Shown here piece after piece: positions 24,964 through 35,493 of a DNA stretch of 64,000 nt. How positions within the stretch are numbered: position 1 is the stretch's first letter; the number at the start of each line of letters is the position of its first letter. The stretch comes from Streptococcus infantis SK970. Lineage in GTDB: Bacteria > Bacillota > Bacilli > Lactobacillales > Streptococcaceae. The position numbers were made by a program, and so were the translations under genes. The DNA is taken from contig AFUT01000001.1 of assembly GCA_000223255.2 (NCBI GenBank), positions 459,165-523,164 on the forward strand, given 5' to 3'. The notes below the pieces were generated by a model that was not told the origin of the DNA, did no database searches, and was given only the letters and a program-made list of their open reading frames with translations.

Positions 24964-27900
24964 ATGGCTGGAAATATAAAAGGCATCACAATAGAAATTG
25001 GTGGTGACACACAACCCTTACAAAATGCCTTAAAAGGGGTAAATAAACAAGCCGCTGAATCAACTAAAGAATTGAAACAAATTGATAAGGCTCTTAAGTT
25101 TGATACAGGAAATGTCACACTCCTTACTCAAAAACAAGAAGTGCTTGCTAAACAAGTTGAAACTACTAAAGAAAAGTTAGCTACCTTAAGACAGGCACAA
25201 GCACAAGTTGAATCACAATTTAAGTCAGGTAATATTGGGGCGGAACAATATCGAGCCTTTCAAAGGGAAGTAGAAACTACTCAGACAGTACTCAAAAGTT
25301 ATGAAAGCAAACTAGAGGGTGTTAATCAAGCTTTATCAGAAAATGGAAATCGAGTAGGTACTACAAAAAGTCAATGGGATAGTCTGAAACAGGAACAAGC
25401 TCGTCTAGTTTCTGAGAGTGAAAAATTAACAAGTCAATTTAAATTACAAGAAAGTGAACTTTCTTCAAGTGCTAGTGAATCTGAAAAGCTAGCTTTAGCT
25501 CAGAGAAAAGTAAATGAAAGTTCTTCTTTACTAGAAAAACAGATTCAGAATTTAGAGAAACAGCTAGAACTAACAAAATCTCAGTATGGCGAAAATTCGA
25601 TTGAAGCCAATAAACTGGAACAGACTCTAAATGATACCAAAACGGCCTATAATCATCTTCAAAATGAGATGGAAGAGATGGGCACTAGTTCAACAAGTGC
25701 AAAGGATAATCTATCAGAAATCAATCATCTCTTAAAGGCAGATATCCTAATGGAATTCAGTGACCGTTTAGCTGAATTATCACAAAAACTGATTGATTTT
25801 GGAAAACAGTCTCTTGAAGCTTTTAGTGAAGTTGATGAAGGGATGGATATCATTGTCACTAAAACTGGAGCAACTGGCCAAGCTTTAGAAGAAATGACAA
25901 CTATCGCAAAGAACCTTGCTACAGAAATCCCTACAGACTTTAACACTGCTGGAAGTGCAGTCGGAGAGTTGAACACTCAGTTTGTTTTAACTGGTGATAG
26001 TTTAAAATCAGCTTCAAGTTACCTCATTCAATTCGCATCCATAAACGGAAGTGATGTTACCTCATCAGCTATTTCAGCTAAGAAAGCTATAGAAGCATAT
26101 GGCTTACAGGCAACGAATTTGTCTGGTGTTCTTGATACTGTCACCTTTACCAGTCAAGCTACTGGGGTGGGAGTCCAAGATTTGATGGATAAGGTTATCT
26201 CTGGAGCACCACAAATTAAGGCATTAGGACTTTCATTTGATGAGGGTGTTGCTTTAATGGGGAAATTTGAAAAGGCTGGTGTGGATTCATCAGCCTCTTT
26301 ATCATCCCTATCAAAAGCATCTGTGAAGTACGCAGCATCTGGAAAGACTTTGCAGCAAGGTTTATCTGAAACCATAGAAAAAATTAGAAATTCAACTAGC
26401 GAAACTGAAAAGTTAACTATCGCTTCAGATATATTTGGGACCAAGGGTGCTCCAAGAATGGTGGATGCTATTAGTCGTGGAGCTTTATCTTTCGATGACT
26501 TAGCTGAAACAGCAAAGAAAGCGTCAGGAACAGTCAGCTCAACTTATGAAGCGACACTGGATCCAATTGATAAATTTACAACTGCTCAAAATGAAGCTAA
26601 GTTAGCATTAGCTGAAGTTGGAGATGCTATAGCTGGGACTTTTGCACCGATACTAGAGATTTTAGCTGATTTGTTACGTTCAGTTGCAGAGTGGTTTTCT
26701 AGTTTATCAACGCCAGTAAAACAATTTATCATTATTGTTGGTAGCCTGATTACTGGATTAGGATTATTACTCCCTATATTTTTAGCACTTCAGGCAGCTG
26801 CCTTAGCAATGGGTGTCACAATTGGTGGCTTAATAGCAAGTGTAGCGCCTATTATAGCTATAGTCTTAGGAATTATAGCTGTTCTTGCCTTGTTAATTGT
26901 TGGAATAAAAGAACTTTGGGAACATAACGAGGGATTTAGAACAGCAGTAATGGATATTTGGAATGCTATATATTCTTTTATATCTACTATCATTCAAGAA
27001 ATATCAGACTTTATTTTAAGCATTTGGGGGACTCTAACTTCATGGTGGACTGACAATCAAGATTTAATTCTTGCAGCTGCAACCACAGTTTGGAATGCAA
27101 TCTCAACAGTTATAACTACCGTTATGTCTATTCTAGAACCCTATATTCAGGCAGCATGGGAAAATATAAAACTGATTATCGGCACAGCTTGGGAAATCAT
27201 CAAACAAGTAGTTGAAACGGCAATCAATCTTGTCTTAGGCATTATTAAAGCAATCATGCAGGTTATAACAGGAGATTGGTCTGGTGCATGGGAAACAATA
27301 AAGACAGTTATTTCAACAGTATGGGAATCCATCAAGTCAATTGTAAGCTTAGTTCTAAGTACTATTAGTCAACTTATATCCAACACCTGGAATGGGATTA
27401 AGAACACAATTAGTAATCTCTTATCAACAATTAGTAACGTTGTCAGTACAATTTGGAATAGTATCAGTTCAACTATTTCAGGTATTCTAAATGGAATCTC
27501 AAGTACAGTGTCCAATGTTTGGAATGGAGTAAAAAATACGATTTCAAATGCAATTAACACTGCTAAAAATGCAGTTTCAACTGCTATAACTGCTATCAAA
27601 AATCTCTTTAATTTTAGATTTCAGTGGCCACACATTCCTTTACCTCATTTTAGTGTGTCAGGATCTGCAAACCCTCTGGATTGGTTAAAGGGACAAATTC
27701 CTAGAATCGGAATTGAGTGGTATGCAAAAGGGGGAATTTTAACAAAACCAACTGCCTTCGGAACAATAGGGAATTCCCTAATGGTAGGAGGAGAAGCAGG
27801 AAACGAAGCGGTACTCCCTTTAAATGAATCTACTCTTGGGGCAATTGGAAGAGGTATTGCAAGAACGATGGATTTAAGAATGCCAGACATCAACATTTCG

Positions 27901-28017
27901 ATTACTGGAAATATCATCCGAGAACAGGCAGATATTGAAAAAATAGCAAATGAAGTAGCAAGTCGAATTGCAGAAGAATTAGCACGTCAAAAACAATTGA
28001 GAGGAGCCACTATATGA
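24964..28017 (+). CDS. Tail tape measure protein
   Basis: This 1017-residue TP901-type tape measure protein sets tail length. Residues 1-270 are coiled coil. Then comes the conserved tape-measure domain (MDIIVTKTGATGQALEEM, FNTAGSAVGELNTQF, GAPQIKALGLSFDEGVALM). A hydrophobic cluster at about 585-650 (FIIIVGSLITGLGLLLPIF) could form pores, followed by tryptophan-spaced repeats of the WNxI type to about 880 and a C-terminal region with GNEAVLPLNEST. ATG 24964 is preferred to GTG 24958 because AAAGGAGAGGTG is correctly spaced. Its stop overlaps the Dit gene as ATGA. Confidence 0.93.
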   Translation: MAGNIKGITIEIGGDTQPLQNALKGVNKQAAESTKELKQIDKALKFDTGNVTLLTQKQEVLAKQVETTKEKLATLRQAQAQVESQFKSGNIGAEQYRAFQREVETTQTVLKSYESKLEGVNQALSENGNRVGTTKSQWDSLKQEQARLVSESEKLTSQFKLQESELSSSASESEKLALAQRKVNESSSLLEKQIQNLEKQLELTKSQYGENSIEANKLEQTLNDTKTAYNHLQNEMEEMGTSSTSAKDNLSEINHLLKADILMEFSDRLAELSQKLIDFGKQSLEAFSEVDEGMDIIVTKTGATGQALEEMTTIAKNLATEIPTDFNTAGSAVGELNTQFVLTGDSLKSASSYLIQFASINGSDVTSSAISAKKAIEAYGLQATNLSGVLDTVTFTSQATGVGVQDLMDKVISGAPQIKALGLSFDEGVALMGKFEKAGVDSSASLSSLSKASVKYAASGKTLQQGLSETIEKIRNSTSETEKLTIASDIFGTKGAPRMVDAISRGALSFDDLAETAKKASGTVSSTYEATLDPIDKFTTAQNEAKLALAEVGDAIAGTFAPILEILADLLRSVAEWFSSLSTPVKQFIIIVGSLITGLGLLLPIFLALQAAALAMGVTIGGLIASVAPIIAIVLGIIAVLALLIVGIKELWEHNEGFRTAVMDIWNAIYSFISTIIQEISDFILSIWGTLTSWWTDNQDLILAAATTVWNAISTVITTVMSILEPYIQAAWENIKLIIGTAWEIIKQVVETAINLVLGIIKAIMQVITGDWSGAWETIKTVISTVWESIKSIVSLVLSTISQLISNTWNGIKNTISNLLSTISNVVSTIWNSISSTISGILNGISSTVSNVWNGVKNTISNAINTAKNAVSTAITAIKNLFNFRFQWPHIPLPHFSVSGSANPLDWLKGQIPRIGIEWYAKGGILTKPTAFGTIGNSLMVGGEAGNEAVLPLNESTLGAIGRGIARTMDLRMPDINISITGNIIREQADIEKIANEVASRIAEELARQKQLRGATI

Positions 28018-28736
28018 TTAAAAGAAACGAGTTAGTCATAGATGGAATTGGAACTTCTAGTTTTCCTTTTAAGGTGATTGTCCACGAATCGCCTTCTGTT
28101 ATCTTAGCGGAGAGTAAGACGAGTTTATTAGAACATAAAGGAATGAGTGGCGCTCTTTCGCAAACAAATCGGCACCGAGATTTGATTGAAAAATCATATA
28201 CGATTTACATTGTTAAGCCCTCAGAAGAACAACTCTATCAATTTATGGGTCTATTTATCAAGGAGCAGTTTTGGCTTGAGAGTGAACGGATGAAAACCAC
28301 ACGTCTTTGGTGTTACCGAGTAAAATGTACTGAGGTAAAACAAGAGAGAGAAGGTGTGTATGCGACGAAAGCTACCTTTATTTGTCATCCTACAAAGTTT
28401 TTTAAATCAATGGATAGACAAACTTTGACATCAAACGGTGTACTTAGAGTTCATGGGACGTCTCTAGCGTTCCCCAAAATAACGATAATGGGGAATTCGG
28501 CAACTGAGACTCAGTTTACGATTGGAGATCAGGTTATTAAAATTGAAAAAGTTACAGAACCTCTTGTGATGGTAAACGAACCAAATAGTCCTAGTTTTCT
28601 AACGGCTAGCCAAAAAATCATCAAATGGTCTGGTGATTTTATCACTATCGATCCAAGCGTTAAAAAAGAAGTCGGTGTTGTTCTTGGTAGAGGTATTACT
28701 TCTTTAAGCTTTGAAACAAATTGGGGGTGGGCTTAA
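28014..28736 (+). CDS. Distal tail protein (Dit)
   Basis: This 240-residue protein is a Siphovirus Dit-like baseplate hub: MIKRNELVIDGIGTSSFPF, HKGMSGALSQTNRHRD, then a galectin-like C-terminal part (FPKITIMGNSATETQFTIGD) and the closing GITSLSFETNWGWA. It links the tail tube to the fibre protein and overlaps the tape measure stop. The next gene starts immediately after its stop. Confidence 0.87.
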   Translation: MIKRNELVIDGIGTSSFPFKVIVHESPSVILAESKTSLLEHKGMSGALSQTNRHRDLIEKSYTIYIVKPSEEQLYQFMGLFIKEQFWLESERMKTTRLWCYRVKCTEVKQEREGVYATKATFICHPTKFFKSMDRQTLTSNGVLRVHGTSLAFPKITIMGNSATETQFTIGDQVIKIEKVTEPLVMVNEPNSPSFLTASQKIIKWSGDFITIDPSVKKEVGVVLGRGITSLSFETNWGWA

Positions 28737-31700
28737 ATGCTATTTTTGTTGAACAAAGATATTAGAACTGTAAAGTGGAATGGATTACCTCTTCATGAAA
28801 CCAGCTCTGCTATTGTAAAAGAAACCCTGAACGGTGATTTCACCTTATCTATTCGCTATCCAATTACCGATTCTGGTATCTATAAACAAATAAAAGAGGA
28901 TATGCTTATCAAGGCTCCTGTGCCTGTCTTAGGATTCCAGTTATTTCGTATTAAAAAGCCAATTGAAAACGATGATAGTTTGGATATAACCGCCTACCAT
29001 ATTTCAGATGATATTATGCAACGGTCTATCGAACCAATTAGTGTTGTTAATCTTACTTGTGGTATGGTCATATCACAAATGGTTCAAAATACTAAGACCA
29101 ATCTTGGTGATTTTTCATTTACGAGTGATGTTACAGATCGCCGTACTTTCAATACAGATGAGGTAAAAACTCTCTATACTGTCTTAATGGATGGTGCCCA
29201 TTCTATTATAGGAACTTGGGAAGGAGAGTTGATTCGTGACAATTTGGCTCTGACAATCAAGAAGAATAGAGGTGAAAATAGGGGTGTTGTCATAACAACA
29301 CATAAGAATCTAAAGTCTTACAAGAGAACCAAATCGACACAATCAATCATTACTCGTATTCATGCAAAATCAACATTTAAACCAGATGGTAAAGATAAAG
29401 ATCAGACAATTAAAATTACTGTCGATAGTCCTCTAATCACTTTCTATCCATATATCAATGAAAAAGAGTACGAAAATAATACTCTTAAAAGCATTGAGGA
29501 GTTAAGGAAGTGGGCTGAGGCTAAGTTTAAGAATGAAGGAATTGATAAGTTATCGGATGCTATTACGATTGAAGCCTATGAACTCGATGGGCAGGTTGTA
29601 CATTTAGGTGATACTGTATATATCAAGAGTTTGAAACATGAGATTGATATTCTGAAAAAGGCAGTCGCTTATGAGTTTGACGCACTGACACAAGAATATA
29701 TCTCGATTACTTTTGATGATAAACCAATGGTAGGTGGTTCAACTTCGAATAGTGGAATTTCAACTGTCGCAAATGCAATTTTAGACTCTGGTTTCACATT
29801 ACAAGAAGTCGCAATTGAAAAAGCTTTGAGAAATGCGAACACAGCCTTTGATGCCGTATTCACTAAACAAAAGAATCAATCCTTGATGATATTGAAAAAG
29901 TCAAAGCTAGTGCAGAAGTCTACGCAGATGGTATTCGTCAAGTGATTGAAGGAAAGATTGCTGATGTTGATTCTAAAGTTCTATCTAATGAATTACTTAA
30001 TGAAAATAGATACAACGATGTATTGGCTAAAGCAAATAGTAGTAGAGATTTAGCTAATCATGCCTTAGAGGTCAGTAAAGAAGTTAAAGAAACTACTAAT
30101 ACAGTGCTAACAGATACCTTAAATTATAAAAAAGAAGCCATTGCAGAAGCAAACCGTTTAGTTGAACTCAGCAAGAATAGCTTATTGAATCAAATTACGA
30201 CAGTAGAATCTTCAATTGATAAGCTTACGGGTGTTATTACTAACAAGGCTTCAAAGACAGACTTTGATGCTATCAAAAATACCGTAGAGCAACAACGAAC
30301 GGAAATATCACAAGCCAAGGATAAAATAAATCTAAAAGCTGAAAAGACCTATGTAGAAAATATTAAACAAACAGCTAGTGAAGCACTCCAAAGAATATCA
30401 GAGAACGCATTAGCAATATCTAAAACTAAAGCTGATTTACAAGTTGCTGCAGATGCTATAAATACTAAAGTATCACAAACAGATTTTAATCAAACGACAA
30501 ATCGACTTGCTAGTACTGAAACAACAATTAAAATTCAAGCAGGTGAAATAGCCAAACGATTGACCAGTAGTCAGGTAGAATCCGTGATAAATTTAAAAGG
30601 ATTTCAAACTAAATCAGATGTTGATAAAAATATTTTAGACAGAGGTTATGTAACGAACTCTAGCGTGCAAAACTTAGTTAGAGAAACATCTAATAGTTTC
30701 ACTCGGACGATTAGTGAAACTAAAGCTTTAATACCAACTAGTGTTTCTCATCGAAACTTAGCATCTGGTTCCAGTGATAGTTGGACTTCATACAAAGAAA
30801 TAAACTCGAAACTCAATTGGATTCAAACATTAGGAAAAATTCCTTATGGTGATTCGACTGGCATTTATTCAGGGACAAAAATCAATCTATTTGTTTATAT
30901 TTCTGTCGATAATGTTGTATTAGATTCAACTGTTACTCCTAGAATTATCTTACAAGGTCCAGGATATAAAAAATCAGATAATAGTGCTGTATGGAGTGTT
31001 CATTCTAATCCCTTTCATACCTCTTGGTCTACTACATTAAAAACTGGTACAAACTACCATCTTATTAAGATTTCTCGAATGGTAACAGATGAGATGTTCA
31101 ATAACTTTAAAAACTTTGAATTACAATTTCGTATTGATGGAGCAAGTTCAGGTAAGTTTCATTGGAGAGCTTTAATGATTACTACTGGAGATATCTTCCC
31201 AAATTATTGGACTAAACCTATCGAAGATTTAACAACCGTAACAGCTTTTAACGAAGTAAAAGATACTCTAGGTAGTCATACAAGAACTATTAGTGAACAA
31301 GGCAAAACAATTAGTCAGGTTGTACAAACATCCGAAGGACTGATTACAAGAGTCAGTGATTTAATTGATAACCAAAACTTAGTATACGATCCAACCAATT
31401 TTAGTAAATATAAAGAACGTGAACCGAATTCGAATTTAGTTATGACTGGAACTAATGAATACAAGCTGCTAAGAATTGCACAAAGTGGCAGGACAACAAA
31501 TGGTTGGCGTGGTTTCCAAATGCCTCTTCATAGTCAAAAATTTGTTGCTGGTGAGAAACTTTCTTATAGGGTCAATTTATGGATAGATGTACTACCTGAT
31601 GGAAAAGTTGGTTTTGAAATTAAATCAGGTAACTCAATAGGAGGTTTCACCATTAGTCCGGCTAGAACGGGCGCAGCTCAAATTTTTACAGGAACTTTTA

Positions 31701-33082
31701 CGATAAATAAAACCGTGACAAAAACAGATGATTTTGGGCTTCATATTTGGCTAGAAAAGAACGGCACTGTGGCAGTTGGCCAAATTTCAATTGTTCGAGG
31801 TAGTCAGCCACCTAATAACTTTGTAGATAGTACATCCTTTCAACAAATTGCAACAGAAAGTCTTGTTCAGCAACATCAAGGTTCCTATTCGATTCAAAAT
31901 TTAACTAATGCAGGCTCTTTAATTTCAGGTATTAATCTAGGCGCGAATGGAATCAATAGAATCATTGGTAAGGCAACTCATATCACTGGGGATACTTTAA
32001 TTGATAGAGCAGTCATTAAATCAGGAATGATTGATAAATTAAAGACATCAAACTTTGAATCTGGTTCAGTAACTACTATGGTATTAGCGTCAAATTCAGT
32101 AACTGCAGATAAAATTGTTGTGGATCAAGCGTTTTTTAATAAGTTAGTTGCAAATGAAGCTTATTTACGACAGCTGTTTGCTAAGAATGCTTTTATCAAT
32201 AGTGTACAAAGTGTTAGGATTGATGCTAGTCAAATAAAGTCAGGCTTACTAAGTGGTGACAGAATTCAGGGTGGCACAATAACTGGAACCACAATTTCTG
32301 GTGGATTATTAACTGGAGAAACAAAAATTAAGTTAGGTGCTTATGGTTCATTTGACGCTATCAACGGTGGATTACAGATTAATGTTCCTCGTCAGTTTAA
32401 TTCTAAAGATGGTTTAGGCGTACAATTTATAGGTTCTTATGGCCGAGGAGACAATGTTCCTTACGGCTTATTTATTTACAAAGATTCAGATTTTACTACT
32501 GGAAACACTGCAAGTGATAGTGATGATTTTCTATTGACGGTCGAAGGATACATTAAGGCAAAAGGAATTGGCTGGTTAAAGTACGGCAAAAGTAGCATTA
32601 ATGGCTCAACTACAGGAACTATTAGTTATTGGAATTCTAATAATGTGTCTCTAGACTTTGGTGGATCAGGAAATGATATTTACTACTCATATAACGGAAA
32701 GGCTTATAGCTTATGGCAAATTGTTAACCAACATTTTTCTGATAAAAACTTAAAAGAGAATATAGGCTTATCTAACTATAAAGCACTCGATTTTATCAAA
32801 AGATTTCAATTTAAAGAGTATGACTGGAAGAAAATAGGGAATCGTATTCAAAAGGCTCATACCAAAATTGGACTCATCGCTCAAGATGTTCAACAAATTG
32901 ACTCGGCACTTGTGTATGAAAATGGTGGTTTTCTGAATCTTGATAATACAAGATTAACGAATATCGCTTTAAAAGGAATTCAAGAGTTAATACTTGATAT
33001 TCGAAAATTAAATAAACGATTGGAGATGTTAGAAGATGAACACAGATTTAATCCATCAATTAGCAATGGAGTCGTTGACTAA
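28737..33082 (+). pseudogene. Large tail protein: prophage endopeptidase-like head and S74 chaperone tail, frameshifted
   Basis: The protein has 1448 residues after repair. The first 380 match the phage tail endopeptidase/Tal family (ITAYHISDDIMQRSIEPISV, DGAHSIIGTWEGELIRDN). Next are long helical repeats (KVSQTDFNQTTNRLASTET, ASKTDFDAIK) and two carbohydrate-binding-like beta regions. The C-terminus from about residue 1333 (FSDKNLKENIGL, KIGLIAQDVQQI) is a peptidase S74 intramolecular chaperone that self-cleaves after trimer folding. The A4 run 29869-29872 lacks one A; repair joins FTKQK to ESILDDIEKVKASAEVYADG. It probably binds and degrades host surface polymer. Confidence 0.9.
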
Positions 33083-33260
33083 GAAACTAGCACAAACCGA
33101 AGGTCAAGCAGCACAAAATGAGGCTCTTTATTTGGTTGTTGCAAGCGAATTGCAGTTAATGAAAGATGTATTAGAATACGACTCAGACCTAAAAGACTTA
33201 TTTGAGGAAGTAAAACTAAAAGAGAGAAAGGAGAAAGTTAATGGCATTAGAAATTACTAA
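33036..33260 (+). CDS. Small phage protein between tail fibre and holin
   Basis: This 74-residue, mostly helical protein (LIHQLAMESLTKKLAQTEGQ, LYLVVASELQLMKDVLEYD) overlaps the end of the tail gene by 47 bp and the next gene by 20 bp. Similar short proteins of unknown role occupy this place in many streptococcal phages. The function is unknown. Confidence 0.7.
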   Translation: MNTDLIHQLAMESLTKKLAQTEGQAAQNEALYLVVASELQLMKDVLEYDSDLKDLFEEVKLKERKEKVNGIRNY

Positions 33261-33492
33261 AACAACACGTTTGGTTGGAAATTTGAAGATTGGTGATGAA
33301 GTAGTTAAGCAGTATACTGTTGATGTTGATGAACATGGTGTTTCTACAGTATCTGAGTTTCTCTATCATTCAGAGCTCTATGCGGAGCATCGTTTCGAAA
33401 TGAGAAACCAAGAAAAATTGTTCCGAGATAAACGATATGAATTAGAAGATGCTGTTTTAGCTGAAATTGAGTCAAATAAAAAAGAACTATAG
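33241..33492 (+). CDS. Small phage protein (DUF1366-like)
   Basis: This 83-residue protein (MALEITKTTRLVGNLKIGDE, then VDVDEHGVSTVSEFLYHSE, LYAEHRFEMRNQEKLFRDKR) resembles the DUF1366 proteins found between tail and lysis genes of streptococcal phages. GAAAGGAGAAAGTTA lies before ATG 33241. The role is unknown. Confidence 0.72.
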   Translation: MALEITKTTRLVGNLKIGDEVVKQYTVDVDEHGVSTVSEFLYHSELYAEHRFEMRNQEKLFRDKRYELEDAVLAEIESNKKEL

Positions 33493-33504
33493 GGAGTATT
33501 AAAA

Positions 33505-33933
33505 ATGGATATTGAATTGTTTAATTTTTTAAGAAAGCTCATCGAAACAGAAGATGGGCTTATTTTGTATGCGTTAGCGTTAATTGTCATCATGGAAATT
33601 GTAGACTTTGCATCAGGCACATTTGCTGCCATTGTAAATCCTGATGTTGAGTATAAGAGTAGAATTGGAATCAATGGATTAATTCGTAAAGTCTTAGGGA
33701 TTTTTATGTTACTGTTATTGATTCCGATGTCTGTTTTGTTGCCTGAAAAAACTGGATTTATGTTTCTGTATTCGATTTATATCGGATATCTAGTTTTCAC
33801 TTTTCAATCACTAATTGAGAACTATCAAAAAGTAAAAGGGAATATCCTGCTTTTTAAACCAATTTTAAAAGCTTTTGAACATCTAACTAAAGAAAAGTCT
33901 AACGATGATAAGGAGGATAATCATGGAAATTGA
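33505..33933 (+). CDS. Phage holin
   Basis: This 142-residue membrane protein of the toxin-secretion/phage-lysis holin family has three to four hydrophobic helices: [20 protein letters not shown], then [20 protein letters not shown] and [17 protein letters not shown]. The [13 protein letters not shown] motif is typical. The soluble C-terminus is charged ([13 protein letters not shown]). It times lysis by opening the membrane for the adjacent LytA-like amidase, whose start it overlaps. Confidence 0.88.
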   Translation: MDIELFNFLRKLIETEDGLILYALALIVIMEIVDFASGTFAAIVNPDVEYKSRIGINGLIRKVLGIFMLLLLIPMSVLLPEKTGFMFLYSIYIGYLVFTFQSLIENYQKVKGNILLFKPILKAFEHLTKEKSNDDKEDNHGN

Positions 33934-34867
33934 TAAAAGTAGATTACGAACAAATCTCCCTCAAATCGGTGAACAACCCTATCGACAAGTTCATGCTCAC
34001 TCAACAGGAAATCCTAACTCTACGGCACAAAATGAAGCGGATTACCATATGCGTCGTCCGGTTGAGTCAGGATTTTTCTCCCATGTGGTAGGGAATGGTC
34101 GTATCTTGCAAACTTGGTTAGTAGACCGAGGTGCTTATGATGTTGGTGGCGGATGGAATGTTGAAGGTTACGCTCAAGTTGAACTAATAGAAAGTCATGA
34201 ATCTAAAGAAGAATTCATGAGAGATTATCGACTTTATGTCAAGCTATTACGTGAGTTAGCTGACGAGGCTGGAATCCCTAAAACTCTAGATTCTAGTAGT
34301 CTTGCTGGGATTAAAACTCATCAATTTTGTACTTACAACCAACCAAATAATGGAAGTGATCATGTAGATCCCTATCCATACCTTGCAAAATGGGGCATTA
34401 GTAGAGAACAGTTTAAGAAAGATATTGAATCTGGTCTAACTGAAGGAAACTGGAAACGAAACGAAGTTGGTTGGTGGTGGGAAGAAGCAGATGGCTCTTA
34501 TCCAAAATCTCAATGGAAAAATATCAAAGGAGAATGGTTCTACTTTGATAATAGAGGTTACTGTTTCATCAATAAATGGTTCAATGATGGCAAGGATTGG
34601 TTTTATTTAGATAAGCGTGGTGCCATGGTTACTGGTTGGATGCATATCGATCATCGTTGGTACTATTTTAAGTCGGATGGTAGAATGGCTAAAGGTTGGG
34701 TAAAATATCGTGAAACTTGGTATTACTTGGATGAAAAAGATGGGGATATGAAATCTAAGCAATTTATTAAATCAGGAAACGGATGGTACTATCTCAAGTC
34801 TGATGGTTCGTTATCAGTAAAACCAGAATTTACGATTGAACCTGATGGTTTGATTACTACTAACTAA
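33923..34867 (+). CDS. lytA: LytA-like N-acetylmuramoyl-L-alanine amidase with choline-binding repeats
   Basis: The 314-residue lysin is very close to pneumococcal LytA in layout. The amidase-2 domain (about 1-170) has [43 protein letters not shown] and [20 protein letters not shown], containing the zinc-binding His and Asp positions. About six choline-binding repeats ([33 protein letters not shown]) follow, ending [17 protein letters not shown] 33923 is chosen over 33905 because AAGGAGG directly precedes it. It cuts the wall at lysis and anchors to choline on teichoic acid, which ties the host to the mitis group. Confidence 0.95.
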   Translation: MEIDKSRLRTNLPQIGEQPYRQVHAHSTGNPNSTAQNEADYHMRRPVESGFFSHVVGNGRILQTWLVDRGAYDVGGGWNVEGYAQVELIESHESKEEFMRDYRLYVKLLRELADEAGIPKTLDSSSLAGIKTHQFCTYNQPNNGSDHVDPYPYLAKWGISREQFKKDIESGLTEGNWKRNEVGWWWEEADGSYPKSQWKNIKGEWFYFDNRGYCFINKWFNDGKDWFYLDKRGAMVTGWMHIDHRWYYFKSDGRMAKGWVKYRETWYYLDEKDGDMKSKQFIKSGNGWYYLKSDGSLSVKPEFTIEPDGLITTN

Positions 34868-34908
34868 GAGTTTGTAGATACTACTCTTAAAATAAATCTT
34901 TAAACAAA

Positions 34909-34935
34909 ATAAACCACCGAAGTTGGTGGTTTATG
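34909..34935 (+). terminator. Terminator of the late/lysis operon
   Basis: AAACCACC (34911-34918) pairs with GGTGGTTT (34925-34932) around a GAAGTT loop. It lies 44 bp after the lytA stop. Confidence 0.75.
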
Positions 34936-34936
34936 T

Positions 34937-34944
34937 GGTATAAT
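34937..34944 (+). promoter_or_regulatory. Extended -10 promoter of the type I toxin mRNA
   Basis: TG-G-TATAAT (TATAAT at 34939-34944) is an extended -10 just after the lysin terminator. It would give a toxin mRNA with a roughly 95-nt leader before the toxin start. Confidence 0.6.
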
Positions 34945-34995
34945 ATCTATTGTAGAAAAGTGAAGACGGTGGCTCCTTATACCGAAAGAGAGGTG

Positions 34996-35058
34996 ATGCC
35001 TATGGGCAGTTCATCAAAATCTGACGGAAAGGAGGGGCACTCTTTTGACCGCATTTGA
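34996..35058 (+). CDS. Possible leader peptide overlapping the toxin start
   Basis: A 20-codon frame (MPMGSSSKSDGKEGHSFDRI) runs through the toxin ribosome site and ends 14 nt inside the toxin gene. The GAGAGGTG before it is a plausible ribosome site. Its translation could open or couple the toxin site. Support is only positional. Confidence 0.35.
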   Translation: MPMGSSSKSDGKEGHSFDRI

Positions 35059-35149
35059 AGTTGTACAGACAATACTTGGTTTTGGTAGTTTTGCCATTAC
35101 TTTGATTGGCTTGTGCTATAAAATCTTCAAAGACAAGGACAAAAAATAA
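35045..35149 (+). CDS. Putative holin-like (TxpA/BsrG-type) type I toxin
   Basis: This 34-residue hydrophobic peptide starts at TTG 35045 after AAGGAGG: MTAFEVVQTILGFGSFAITL, then IGLCYKIFKDKDKK. A short N-terminus, one membrane helix and a lysine-rich tail are diagnostic of the putative holin-like toxin family. The mRNA would start after 34944 and end at the hairpin 35226-35255. An antisense RNA promoter on the other strand and an antisense terminator across the toxin stop complete a type I toxin-antitoxin locus. Confidence 0.82.
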   Translation: MTAFEVVQTILGFGSFAITLIGLCYKIFKDKDKK

Positions 35150-35263
35150 TCCGTCCCCACTTTTGAGCGAGTAGGACGGATTAAATCTGTTATACGAGCT
35201 ACCGTCTTTTTAACGGTTCTACGTTGGAGTTGAGTTGGTAGCTCAGCTCCTTTTTCTATGTTT
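35148..35263 (-). ncRNA. Predicted antisense antitoxin RNA
   Basis: On the minus strand TTGAAA, a 16-nt spacer and TATAAT (35269-35264) form a good promoter. A 9-bp stem, AATCCGTCC (35148-35156) / GGACGGATT (35174-35182), followed on the minus strand by ATTTTTT, is the terminator. The RNA of about 110 nt is complementary to the 3' part of the toxin mRNA, as in TxpA/RatA-like pairs. Confidence 0.65.
35226..35255 (+). terminator. Terminator of the toxin mRNA
   Basis: GGAGTTGAG (35226-35234) pairs with CTCAGCTCC (35242-35250) with one G-U pair, followed by five T. Nearby GAGCTACCGTC (about 35197) can also pair with GACGGTGGCTC in the mRNA leader (about 34966), a 5'-3' lock typical of type I toxins. 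Confidence 0.7.
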
Positions 35264-35351
35264 ATTATAACATATTGCGATTAAATTTCAAATAAAAAAT
35301 CTAAGCCTGGTGAAGTACATCAGGCTTTTTCTTTTTGATTTTTTCTTAAAA

Positions 35352-35389
35352 CCGGAAAAATCTATCTTGAAAGTACCTATTTAGGTAAG
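35352..35389 (+). promoter_or_regulatory. Element copy (d): CCGGAA-N20-TATTTA before the recombinases
   Basis: CCGGAA (35352-35357), exactly 20 nt, then TATTTA (35378-35383) inside TACCTATTTAGGTAAG, an ACCTA/TAGGT dyad. It is 110 nt upstream of the first recombinase and matches the three copies at the replication operons. Confidence 0.6.
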
Positions 35390-35493
35390 AGGACAATAAA
35401 GACATTTTGTTAAAGTACAGGGTTGCTGATTACTTGACTAATATTGCGTTTAGAGGGATATATAGTGTGTAAAAACTTCTTGTAGGAGGAAAA

